Positions 1 to 4,739 of a stretch of DNA of 5,305 nucleotides are shown piece by piece. The notes under the pieces are model-generated. The model saw nothing but the letters and a program-made list of their open reading frames with translations. It did not search any database and was not told where the DNA came from. The first letter of the stretch is position 1; the number at the start of each line of letters is the position of its first letter. The position numbers and the translations under genes are program-made. Where the stretch lies: the NCBI GenBank assembly GCA_003235605.1, contig QJVU01000438.1, positions 1 to 5,305 of the forward strand, given 5' to 3'. This DNA comes from Planctomycetota bacterium (lineage in GTDB: Bacteria > Planctomycetota > UBA1135 > UBA2386).

Positions 1-354
1 AAGGACGCGAGCCAGATCGGCTTCCTTCTGGACGTGGCGTTGAAGGACATGCATGACCCTCTCATGGCGGCAGCGGGCAAGGCCCTGGGCGAATTCGCGG
101 ACGCGCCGCTCAAGGTGCGGAAGGACATTGCCAAGGACCTCATCAAGAAGTTCATCAACATCCACAACAACGCCAACGCCAACCTCGACCCCGGGGATCT
201 GCAACGACGTGCCTGGGAGGACCGTCTGAAGACGGTCTCTGATCCATGGACCGCCACGCTACAGAAGCTCACGAAGCAGAGGCACCGAACACCTATCGAA
301 TGGGAGCGCTTCTACAACAAGCACAAGAGCGACGACTGGGACAAGCTGAAGTGA
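1..354 (+). CDS. HEAT-repeat-like protein, C-terminal fragment (5' end outside window)
   Basis: The reading frame is open from base 1 and ends at TGA 352-354, giving 117 visible residues; the start lies off the left edge. The first half looks like paired amphipathic helices of a HEAT/armadillo repeat: a segment with 'DPLMAAAGKALGEF' followed by a Lys-rich second helix 'VRKDIAKDLIKKF'. The tail carries 'WTATLQKLTKQ' and then 'PIEWERFYNKHKSDDW'. That arrangement (a short 'aLqkLTgq' helix followed by a Trp/Lys-rich end) is one I associate with planctomycete HEAT-repeat proteins; this is recollection, not a search. Such proteins usually act as protein-binding scaffolds, and no catalytic residues are visible. 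It converges on the lipoprotein gene at 423, with 68 nt between stop codons and no convincing terminator there. The ATG at 49 and TTG at 40 are internal codons, not starts. Confidence 0.75.
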   Translation, partial: KDASQIGFLLDVALKDMHDPLMAAAGKALGEFADAPLKVRKDIAKDLIKKFINIHNNANANLDPGDLQRRAWEDRLKTVSDPWTATLQKLTKQRHRTPIEWERFYNKHKSDDWDKLK

Positions 355-422
355 CCGCGCTCGGGACGGTGTCCTTGCGAAACGCTCGACGTCCGCACCG
401 GCACCCAGGCCCTTGGCAATAA

Positions 423-998
423 CTACTTGTCGAAGATCCCCGCTTGCGCGGCTTCGACGAGACTCGCGCGCGCCAGATCGCGCATGGTGGCATCCATCTG
501 GGCCTGGAGTGGCATGAACGGCCACAAGAAGATCATGGTGATATGGAACCAGGCACGGACGCTCTGCGACTGGCTTGTGGTTCCGAGTAACTCGCCGCCG
601 TCCCGCTGGAAGCGGGTTCTGACTTCGAACGAATCCTGGGCCGTGGCGGGGATCAGCAGGAGGGTGAGACCTGAGAGCGTCGCCAAGGCCCGGCTGCCCT
701 CGCCCCGATGAAACACGCTGATGTCAGCGACGATGTCGGGGCGCTCCGTTCGCGACCCGGTCAAGATCTTGGAAAACAGTCCTGAGTCCTGGTAGGCAGC
801 GATCGTCTGTTTGTAGAACGACTCGAGCAGTGGACCGAACACCCCCTGGATGGATACCTGCACGCTGCGCTTCGCGTCTTTGACCTTCGGTGGCCACGGG
901 TCCAAGGTGAGATCGCCGGATCGGAATGCTGCGCAGGTTGTGAACAGCATGGTAGCAGCGACCAGAAGCGGGAACTGCACGAGTCGGAATCCCAGCAT
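423..998 (-). CDS. predicted lipoprotein, 191 aa, unknown family
   Basis: I chose ATG 998-996 because it begins a signal peptide: basic n-region 'MLGFRLVQ', a hydrophobic core at residues 9-19, and Cys22 in 'LFTTC' as a likely lipidation site. The frame stays open upstream to 1643, but that part is antisense to the next gene and has no secretion signal, so it is treated as spurious. The lipobox is non-canonical (Phe at -3, Thr at -1). After the Cys come 'DPWPPKVKDAKRSVQVSIQG', a helical stretch 'ESFYKQTIAAYQDSGLFSKI', and a charged beta-like segment 'RPDIVADISVF'. Two further hydrophobic stretches lie at about 105-118 and 150-164, separated by 'FEVRTRFQRDGGELLG'. This resembles small envelope lipoproteins that pair a periplasmic domain with two hydrophobic segments, but I cannot name the family. 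It could alternatively be an inner-membrane protein with an uncleaved anchor. It is divergent from the gene at 1170. A GGGAG Shine-Dalgarno sequence lies about 10 nt upstream. Confidence 0.8.
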   Translation of the reverse strand: MLGFRLVQFPLLVAATMLFTTCAAFRSGDLTLDPWPPKVKDAKRSVQVSIQGVFGPLLESFYKQTIAAYQDSGLFSKILTGSRTERPDIVADISVFHRGEGSRALATLSGLTLLLIPATAQDSFEVRTRFQRDGGELLGTTSQSQSVRAWFHITMIFLWPFMPLQAQMDATMRDLARASLVEAAQAGIFDK

Positions 999-1001
999 GG
1001 C

Positions 1002-1015
1002 ACGGGTTCTCCCGT
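1002..1015. promoter_or_regulatory. hairpin overlapping the ribosome-binding site of the 423-998 gene
   Basis: On the minus strand the leader reads ACGGG-AGAA-CCCGT, a perfect 5-bp stem with a 4-nt loop, ending 3 nt before the ATG at 998. The only Shine-Dalgarno-like bases, GGGAG, lie in the left arm and loop. Folding would therefore partly hide the ribosome-binding site. On the plus strand the same hairpin is followed by TTTCTT, like a very short intrinsic terminator. The stem is short, so either role is only a possibility. The rest of the 999-1169 divergent region shows no promoter I would call. Confidence 0.35.
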
Positions 1016-1169
1016 TTTCTTCGGATTGATGTGGATCCGTATCCCAGCCTTGTACCGGCGGACCATTGGCGGGTCTACAGGTTCCCTGCGGGGCGCGTTC
1101 ATGTACGGACCAACGTTGCGGATGAGTAGTTCCCCCGATACCGTGACATAAGCGGTGAACCGACGTCCC

Positions 1170-1694
1170 ATGCTGTGGCGCACACGCTGCATGACCCTCC
1201 TGCTTCTGGCCATCATGGCGCTTGCGGTGGGAGGCTGCTCGTGCGGACCACTGGCGGGTAAGCAAGCTGCCGAACAGGCAAGGCTGTTCCGGCCCCCGCC
1301 AGGCAAGGCGAGCGTCTACGTGCTCCGGCGCTGGGGAAACAGAACTACCTGCTACCGGGTTACGGGGGATCGCCTCTTCGAAGCCCTGAGCAGCGGCGGT
1401 TCCAAAGTCACGCGAGTCTATGCCGTTCCGGGCAACGACTCGTTTTGCGTGTTCCACGTCCAGCCGGGCCATCGCGAGCTCTCGGTTCAAAACGATTCGT
1501 GGTGGCCGCCCTGGCGCACGTACCCGACCCGCACGCTGCGGTTCACAGCGGAAGCGGGGCAGTGCTACTTCTTCCACTTCGGTCTTCGCAGAGAGTTTCC
1601 CTGGTCCGAGTACCTGGAATCCCTCGACGCCGGCACGGGACAACGCTTGGTGGGCGAGTTCGCCATGACTGCGACGAGGACGGAGGCAGAGTAG
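1170..1694 (+). CDS. predicted DUF2846-like lipoprotein
   Basis: The gene runs to TAG 1692-1694. Three in-frame starts are possible: GTG 1155, ATG 1170 and ATG 1191. None has a clear Shine-Dalgarno sequence. I prefer 1170 (174 aa) because it keeps a basic n-region (Arg4, Arg6) before the hydrophobic core at residues 8-20 and the lipobox 'AVGGC' (Cys23). The mature part has the order seen in DUF2846-type lipoproteins: a strand 'GKASVYVLRRWG', a variable segment, 'GSKVTRVYAVPG', then 'SFCVFHVQPGHRELSV' (the motif in which a PG-H loop follows a strand), a basic strand 'TRTLRFTAEAGQCYFFHFG', and a C-terminal 'YLESLDAGTGQRLVGEF'. The family has no known biochemical role; members are envelope lipoproteins with a beta-sandwich-like pattern. 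The family assignment is from memory and moderately sure. It is divergent from the 423-998 lipoprotein and convergent with the 1700-2125 lipoprotein. Confidence 0.78.
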   Translation: MLWRTRCMTLLLLAIMALAVGGCSCGPLAGKQAAEQARLFRPPPGKASVYVLRRWGNRTTCYRVTGDRLFEALSSGGSKVTRVYAVPGNDSFCVFHVQPGHRELSVQNDSWWPPWRTYPTRTLRFTAEAGQCYFFHFGLRREFPWSEYLESLDAGTGQRLVGEFAMTATRTEAE

Positions 1695-1703
1695 CCGGGC
1701 TAC
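1691..1703. repeat. palindrome containing both convergent stop codons
   Basis: The sequence is GTAGCC-G-GGCTAC, a perfect 6-bp inverted repeat with a one-base centre. As RNA it could form five pairs with a 3-nt loop. The TAG of the plus-strand gene (1692-1694) and the TAG of the minus-strand gene (1700-1702) are mirror images in the two arms. There is no T-run on either side, so terminator function is doubtful. Confidence 0.4.
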
Positions 1704-2125
1704 GGCAGGAGCCGGACGACGTCCCCTTCGAGGGTGTAGTGCACGGCATGCGGAAAGATCGGGATCAAGCTCGTGAGCGCAAAGGTGTAGTCTTCGGTTG
1801 CCGTGATCTTGAGGTTGATGATCGCGCTGCCCTTGTGCTTTGCGATCTCTGCTTCCAATACATCGGAGACGTCATGGATTGGAGAAAACTGGATCATCGT
1901 CCAGAGAATTGACCACGCACTGAAGCTCAACTTGAAGTGGGCAGCCACCTGGTGCTTTGCGGGCACTACGACTTCTCCCTTCTGGGTACAGACAGCCTGT
2001 GTCAGGCTCACGGGATGTTGCAGGTTGTCCGCGGTGATCAGCGTCCTGGCCCCTGCACACCCCGAGAGCAGCAGCCCCAGCAAAAGGAGAGTCACGGAGC
2101 AGAGGAATCGGCTGCGGATTGTCAT
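1700..2125 (-). CDS. predicted lipoprotein, paralogue of the gene at 2122-2490
   Basis: ATG 2125-2123 begins a textbook lipoprotein signal peptide: 'MTIRSRF', a hydrophobic core at residues 8-20, and the canonical lipobox 'LLSGC' (Cys23). A strong Shine-Dalgarno sequence supports this start. The open frame continues upstream to 2281, but that part is antisense-like to the preceding gene. The mature protein (141 aa in total) contains 'LQHPVSLTQAVC' near residues 35-46, a Trp-containing hydrophobic stretch 'FSAWSILWTMIQF' (68-80), an acidic/helical 'HDVSDVLEAEIAKHKG' (84-99), a strand 'SAIINLKITATE' (100-111), and 'PHAVHYTLEGDVVRL' at the end. This order ('PVSLT', then 'D.SdvL..EI', 'G.aIINLkI', and a final '.EGDVV') recalls small lipoproteins seen in several Gram-negative phyla, but I cannot give a reliable family name and its function is unknown. 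Its ATG overlaps the stop codon of the upstream paralogue by 4 nt (ATGA), so the two are probably translated from one message. Confidence 0.85.
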   Translation of the reverse strand: MTIRSRFLCSVTLLLLGLLLSGCAGARTLITADNLQHPVSLTQAVCTQKGEVVVPAKHQVAAHFKLSFSAWSILWTMIQFSPIHDVSDVLEAEIAKHKGSAIINLKITATEDYTFALTSLIPIFPHAVHYTLEGDVVRLLP

Positions 2126-2490
2126 TTGTGGGCCTCCCCCTCGACGGTGATTTCGACATAGTGCACGACTGCAAGAATCGGCAAGGATGACTCGCTCAAA
2201 ACCTTGATGCGGGCGCCGAAGATCCCTTGCCAGCCATCCCTGAAGAGCATGTCGGCGACGGAGACTGCGTCCTTCTGCCACTGGTTGTCATGGCCATGTG
2301 TGAAAGCAGCACCCCAGGTCCAAGACGTCCCCCTGTATGGCGCCGGTTGTTGCTTCGTCGCGTCCACTTGCATGGGACATGGGTTCAGCATCACCGGCCT
2401 GCGCAACTTGGTCATGTCGAGGGTGGTTGATCGGCACGAGATGAACGACAGCAGCAAGGCAATCGACAATGGCGAGAGCAGCGCTTTCAT
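2122..2490 (-). CDS. predicted lipoprotein, upstream member of the coupled paralogue pair
   Basis: I chose ATG 2490-2488 (122 aa), giving 'MKALLSPLSIALLLSFISC' with Cys19 as the likely lipidated residue. ATG 2505-2503 would add five residues ('MIQLT') and is equally possible on sequence; neither has a Shine-Dalgarno sequence. The lipobox has Phe at -3 ('SFISC') and Arg at +2. The mature protein shares a skeleton with its downstream neighbour. 'LRRPVMLNPCPM' (29-40) aligns with the neighbour's 'LQHPVSLTQAVC'. 'AVSVADMLFRDGWQGI' (75-90) aligns with 'HDVSDVLEAEIAKHKG'. 'GARIKVLSES' aligns with 'AIINLKITATE'. 'HYVEITVEGE' (110-119) aligns with 'HAVHYTLEGD'. It lacks the neighbour's hydrophobic Trp stretch and instead has 'GTSWTWGAAFTHGHDNQW'. 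The function is unknown. The stop TGA lies inside the ATGA that starts the next gene. Confidence 0.8.
   Translation of the reverse strand: MKALLSPLSIALLLSFISCRSTTLDMTKLRRPVMLNPCPMQVDATKQQPAPYRGTSWTWGAAFTHGHDNQWQKDAVSVADMLFRDGWQGIFGARIKVLSESSLPILAVVHYVEITVEGEAHK
2126..2140 (-). promoter_or_regulatory. strong ribosome-binding site of the 1700-2125 gene
   Basis: The minus strand reads GGGGGAGGCCCACAA directly before ATG 2125. The GGGGAGG core is an almost perfect Shine-Dalgarno sequence with 7-nt spacing. It lies inside the last codons of the upstream paralogue, encoding part of its 'VEGEAHK' tail. The downstream gene therefore has its own strong initiation site in addition to the ATGA coupling. 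Confidence 0.8.
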
Positions 2491-2506
2491 GGTGAGTTGG
2501 ATCATA
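2491..2506 (-). promoter_or_regulatory. possible -10 element / leaderless start motif (TATGATCCAACTCACC)
   Basis: The minus strand reads TATGATCCAACTCACC and then immediately ATG 2490. TATGAT matches the bacterial -10 consensus at five of six positions. A transcript starting 6-8 nt downstream would have almost no leader, which would explain the lack of a Shine-Dalgarno sequence. No good -35 hexamer is present at the expected distance, so the call is weak. A very similar block precedes the gene at 4398. Confidence 0.3.
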
Positions 2507-2811
2507 TCGCCAAGGGTGCGGTCTCCGATGGTGCTTGTTTCGCTCGACCTGCGAGTGTTCCTCATGCACGTGCGGTCCCCAGCGAGCACCAGTTCGTCGA
2601 AACCCCCGCCTGTCGAACCCGCCCCAACCCTGGCGAGCAGGCCGTCTCTGTCCTGGGCGACCATGCGTTGAAGGGGCAGCAGCACTCTCACGACATCCGG
2701 TGAGGGAAGGCCGAGGAGGCCCGTCCCTTCATCGGACGACTCATGCCAGGCCAGAGGGATGTGCCGCTCACGCCCCCGAACTGCGACCGACTTGCGAGGG
2801 AAGAGCCGAAG
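2507..2811. other. intergenic stretch, no convincing gene
   Basis: About 305 nt separate the start of the paralogue pair from the stop of the YceK-like gene. Open frames cross it on both strands, but none has a ribosome-binding site, signal peptide or recognisable motif; I read them as by-products of high GC. On the minus strand an imperfect hairpin at 2703-2728 (AGGGA and GGCC pairing with GGCC and TCCCT, 5-nt loop GAGGA) lies about 85 nt past the YceK-like gene's stop. It could be a weak terminator but has no T-run. Confidence 0.4.
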
Positions 2812-3102
2812 TCACTCGGAGTCCTGTCCCGCGGGCTGCAGCATGCGTCCGCCCCAGGGGTAAATGCCCCAGATCACCTGGAACGGCAAGGTCACGACGT
2901 CCCATGCGCTGGCCAGCGGCAGGTACAGGACGGTCAAGCTCGGCTTGAGGATCGCGTTGCCGAGGTCGGTGTCGTGTTCCCGGAGGATGGAGCTCTCGCC
3001 GAAACTCCAGCGCATGAGGTGGGTGGTCGCGCACGACGTGAACGTGCACGGCAGGACTGCGAGCAACACGAGGCCAGCGAGCAAAGAGCGGGTTTTCTTC
3101 AT
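2812..3102 (-). CDS. YceK/YidQ-like lipoprotein
   Basis: ATG 3102-3100 is supported by an AAGGA Shine-Dalgarno sequence with 8-nt spacing and by a clear signal peptide: 'MKKTRS', a hydrophobic core at residues 7-18, and Cys24 in 'TFTSC' (again Phe at -3). The 96-aa product is about the usual size for the YceK/YidQ (DUF1375-type) lipoproteins. It shows their main signature near residues 53-84: 'KPSLTVLYLPLASAWDVVTL' followed by 'PFQVIWGIYPWGG', where a Pro-rich hydrophobic segment is followed by an Asp and a second 'TLP' hydrophobic segment. The function of the family is unknown; members sit in the envelope. The assignment is by eye and fairly sure for the architecture, less so for exact family membership. 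Its neighbours on the same strand are 233 nt upstream and 305-320 nt downstream, so it is probably transcribed separately. Confidence 0.83.
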   Translation of the reverse strand: MKKTRSLLAGLVLLAVLPCTFTSCATTHLMRWSFGESSILREHDTDLGNAILKPSLTVLYLPLASAWDVVTLPFQVIWGIYPWGGRMLQPAGQDSE

Positions 3103-3304
3103 GGTGAAGATCCTTGGGTGTATGGGTCCGCAGGGAGTCTAGGGGCCTCAGTGGGACCGCGAAAGGGGTGCGCACGGGGCGGACGGGGGTCGGGAACGGT
3201 GCATCCCGAAGCGGAACCCTCGATGACATGGAACACGTCAGGTAGGTCCGCGCCTACCCTTGGCCGTGTATGGCGACGGTGTTCGCGGGTGAGTGATCTC
3301 CAGC

Positions 3305-3330
3305 ATCCCACAGGGTCCCCGCTGTGGGGT
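3305..3330 (-). terminator. hairpin just downstream of the membrane-protein gene
   Basis: The arms ATCCCACAG (3305-3313) and CTGTGGGGT (3322-3330) form a 9-bp stem with one G-U pair and an 8-nt loop. It starts 5 nt past the stop codon of the 3336-3818 gene on the minus strand. No T-run follows, so it could be a transcript-end stabiliser or a weak terminator. A second small inverted repeat, GGTAGG (3241-3246) with CCTACC (3253-3258), lies further along in the same 233-nt gap. Confidence 0.42.
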
Positions 3331-3335
3331 ACAGG

Positions 3336-3818
3336 TCAGCGATGACCAGCTCTCCCGAAACAGACGACGAACGCCCAGATCGCCAGGACTCCCAATCCGA
3401 ACGCAGACAGGCCGACGAGCGTCCAGAATGGCCAGGCAAGCCAGCGCCACAGTTTGCTCCGGCGGACGGGTGTGACCTTGCGCTCCCAGAGGATCCTCAC
3501 AGTCGGGCCGCAGGCCAGCGACGTGGGCAGGCCTGCGTACAACGCGGCAAACAACAGTCGTTCGAAGAGTCTGCCGCCGACATGCCCAGACATGATCCAG
3601 GCTAGCGGTCCCAAAAGCCCCAGCATGCCCAGCCAGATGACGACACCCCAGAGCGTGCCCAGGACCATGTCCGCCAGCAGGCTTCGGCTCGGAACGATGG
3701 GCTCCTCTTGCTGGTCCCTGCCCCGGTCGCGGGCTCGAAGCCTGCGCAAGGGGCGAAGCTGTTGCGGGTCGATCTCGTGAGCATCTGCCACCGCACGGCG
3801 ATAATAAGGGGGGAACAT
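3336..3818 (-). CDS. predicted membrane protein with three transmembrane segments
   Basis: The frame ends at TGA 3338-3336. ATG 3818 gives 160 residues. The frame is open up to a TTG at 3938, which would add 40 polar residues, and a shorter ATG at 3668 starts just at the first helix; no candidate has a good Shine-Dalgarno sequence, so the N-terminus is uncertain. From ATG 3818, residues 1-45 are polar and very Arg-rich ('LRPLRRLRARDRGRDQQEEP'), suggesting a cytosolic segment. Hydrophobic segments follow at about 51-76 ('MVLGTLWGVVIWLGMLGLLG'), 85-104 ('FERLLFAALYAGLPTSLACG') and 126-153 ('RWLAWPFWTLVGLSAFGLGV'). A basic loop 'ERKVTPVRRSK' (112-122) separates the last two and would sit in the cytosol by the positive-inside rule. 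I do not recognise a family, and no catalytic motif is visible. It lies 153 nt downstream of the YjbR-like gene on the same strand. Confidence 0.68.
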   Translation of the reverse strand: MFPPYYRRAVADAHEIDPQQLRPLRRLRARDRGRDQQEEPIVPSRSLLADMVLGTLWGVVIWLGMLGLLGPLAWIMSGHVGGRLFERLLFAALYAGLPTSLACGPTVRILWERKVTPVRRSKLWRWLAWPFWTLVGLSAFGLGVLAIWAFVVCFGRAGHR

Positions 3819-3971
3819 GGGAAGGGGCCGACGGACCTTGGAACGGTCGTGATCGGGAGTGTGACCGGTTGTTGGAAGCCGTTGCGGCGACGAGTCCCCT
3901 TCGTCCTTGCTGGTGACCCGCCGGGCATGACGGGACAAGCTAGCGTTTCCCTCCGGAACTCCTCTTCACGG

Positions 3972-4337
3972 TCACCTTCTTCTTGGAGCCTTTCTGTCCG
4001 ACCGCGGCCCGCGCTGCAGGTCGTACGACTCAACAAGCCACCTCTCCCAGATCGACTTGGGCAGCGGTTGCTCGGCGGTGAAGCGAGCAGTCACCCAGCC
4101 GTTGGAACCGACGCTGAAGTGGTCAGGATCCTTGGCCGCCAGCTGCCGGGCTTCGGAGATGCAACTGTCCAGCTTGAACATCGCCTTGAACCCCTGCCCC
4201 TTGGGTCCTGGGCCGATGAACAGGAACGCTCCCTTGCCGGCCTTGAAGGAGTTCTGGTTGCACGAGGTTCCCTGCGCGACTCCAGGGAATGTCACGGCTT
4301 TCCTGCGAATCGCATCGGTGGGGTCTCGGGAGATCAT
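3972..4337 (-). CDS. MmcQ/YjbR-family protein
   Basis: ATG 4337-4335 follows a GAGGA Shine-Dalgarno sequence with 5-nt spacing, and the product is 121 aa, normal for the family. Family signatures in order are: 'AVTFPGVAQGTSCNQNSFKA' (14-33), where the N-terminal helix leads to PGV-x-x-G and a TSCN-type subgroup motif; 'GAFLFIG' (36-42); 'FKAMFKL' (50-56); a helix 'SEARQLAAKDPDHFSVGSNG' (61-80); 'WVTARF' (81-86); and 'LPKSIWERWLVESYDL' (92-107), the closing helix. MmcQ/YjbR proteins are small, soluble, cytosolic and often called DNA-binding on structural grounds; a precise role is not established. After residue 107 the sequence loses family character and uses AGA AGA AGG at the end. A change of frame at about 4013-4020 would give a Lys-rich tail ending at TAG 3942-3940 instead (see findings). 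It is divergent from the gene at 4398. Confidence 0.82.
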   Translation of the reverse strand: MISRDPTDAIRRKAVTFPGVAQGTSCNQNSFKAGKGAFLFIGPGPKGQGFKAMFKLDSCISEARQLAAKDPDHFSVGSNGWVTARFTAEQPLPKSIWERWLVESYDLQRGPRSDRKAPRRR

Positions 4338-4380
4338 CGTTGTCCTCGGAAGGCGGGGGTGGGTGGCAAACCGAGAATGT

Positions 4381-4395
4381 TATGACCGACTCACC
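4381..4395 (+). promoter_or_regulatory. possible -10 element / leaderless start motif (TATGACCGACTCACC)
   Basis: TATGAC (four of six matches to the -10 consensus) and CGACTCACC lie 2 nt before GTG 4398. No Shine-Dalgarno sequence is present. The block closely resembles the one before ATG 2490. No -35 hexamer is apparent at 17 nt, so the promoter call is weak on its own. Confidence 0.3.
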
Positions 4396-4397
4396 GG

Positions 4398-4739
4398 GTG
4401 GGGAGTCCCAATCCACGAGAGCTGGAAATCGTCTGCGACGCCGTTGGGAAGAGACGGCAACTGGAAAACGGACGGTGGCACGTGGAAGGCCATCGCGTGC
4501 ACTATCAGTTCGGGGACTGCCGTCTCGACACCGAGGCCGACCTGCTGAAGGAATCACAGCACCTGGTCTCGATTCATGGACCGGACATCCGGGTCACCCT
4601 GTACGTGGGCAAGGGGGTGGTGTACCACGATGTCGCATCGGTCGTCGGCACCTTGGTCAAGGCAGGGTTCAAGACGGTACGGTTCGGGTCCAGGAGTGTC
4701 GGCACCGAGACCGAAGGCAGGCCACAGCCGCGGCGGTAA
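4398..4739 (+). CDS. small protein with ExbD/TolR-like C-terminal half
   Basis: The open frame begins after TGA 4383-4385, and GTG 4398 is the first usable start, giving 113 aa ending at TAA 4737-4739. Codon use is strongly GC-rich at third positions, as expected for a real gene. Residues 64-97 ('IRVTLYVGKGVVYHDVASVV' and on to 'LVKAGFKTVRFG') follow the pattern of the periplasmic domain of ExbD/TolR proteins: a strand, a short turn, 'vvYhdVasVv..L..AGf', then a final strand. Full ExbD proteins (about 140 aa) start with a transmembrane anchor bearing a functional Asp. None is present here, and no ExbB/TolQ partner is in the window. Residues 5-50 are unrecognised. It may be a stand-alone soluble ExbD-fold protein or simply a similar fold; the family call is tentative. 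It is divergent from the YjbR-like gene, with 60 nt between starts. Confidence 0.68.
   Translation: MGSPNPRELEIVCDAVGKRRQLENGRWHVEGHRVHYQFGDCRLDTEADLLKESQHLVSIHGPDIRVTLYVGKGVVYHDVASVVGTLVKAGFKTVRFGSRSVGTETEGRPQPRR

Noticed and set aside
355..422. Possible terminator between the HEAT-repeat gene and the first lipoprotein gene
   Set aside because: Only short imperfect pairings (CGGTG with CACCG) and no T-run are present.
1003..1156. Protein-like minus-strand stretch in another frame, with 'MVRRYKAGIRIHINPKKTG'
   Set aside because: It looks balanced in composition but continues into an implausible frame over the lipoprotein gene, has no proper stop or homology I recognise, and lies in a divergent promoter region.
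999..1643. N-terminal extension of the 423-998 frame up to 1643
   Set aside because: It is antisense to the DUF2846-like gene, has no signal peptide or known motif, and a good lipoprotein start exists at 998.
2535..3345. Long plus-strand frames across 2535-2948 and 2743-3345
   Set aside because: They are opposite the YceK-like gene and the intergenic DNA, with Arg/Pro/Ala-rich content typical of antisense frames in GC-rich sequence and no motifs.
3602..4036. Minus-strand frame with 'PCAGFEPATGAG'
   Set aside because: It overlaps both the membrane protein and the end of the YjbR-like gene in a different frame; only its first residues are near the suspected frameshift, and its content is not protein-like.
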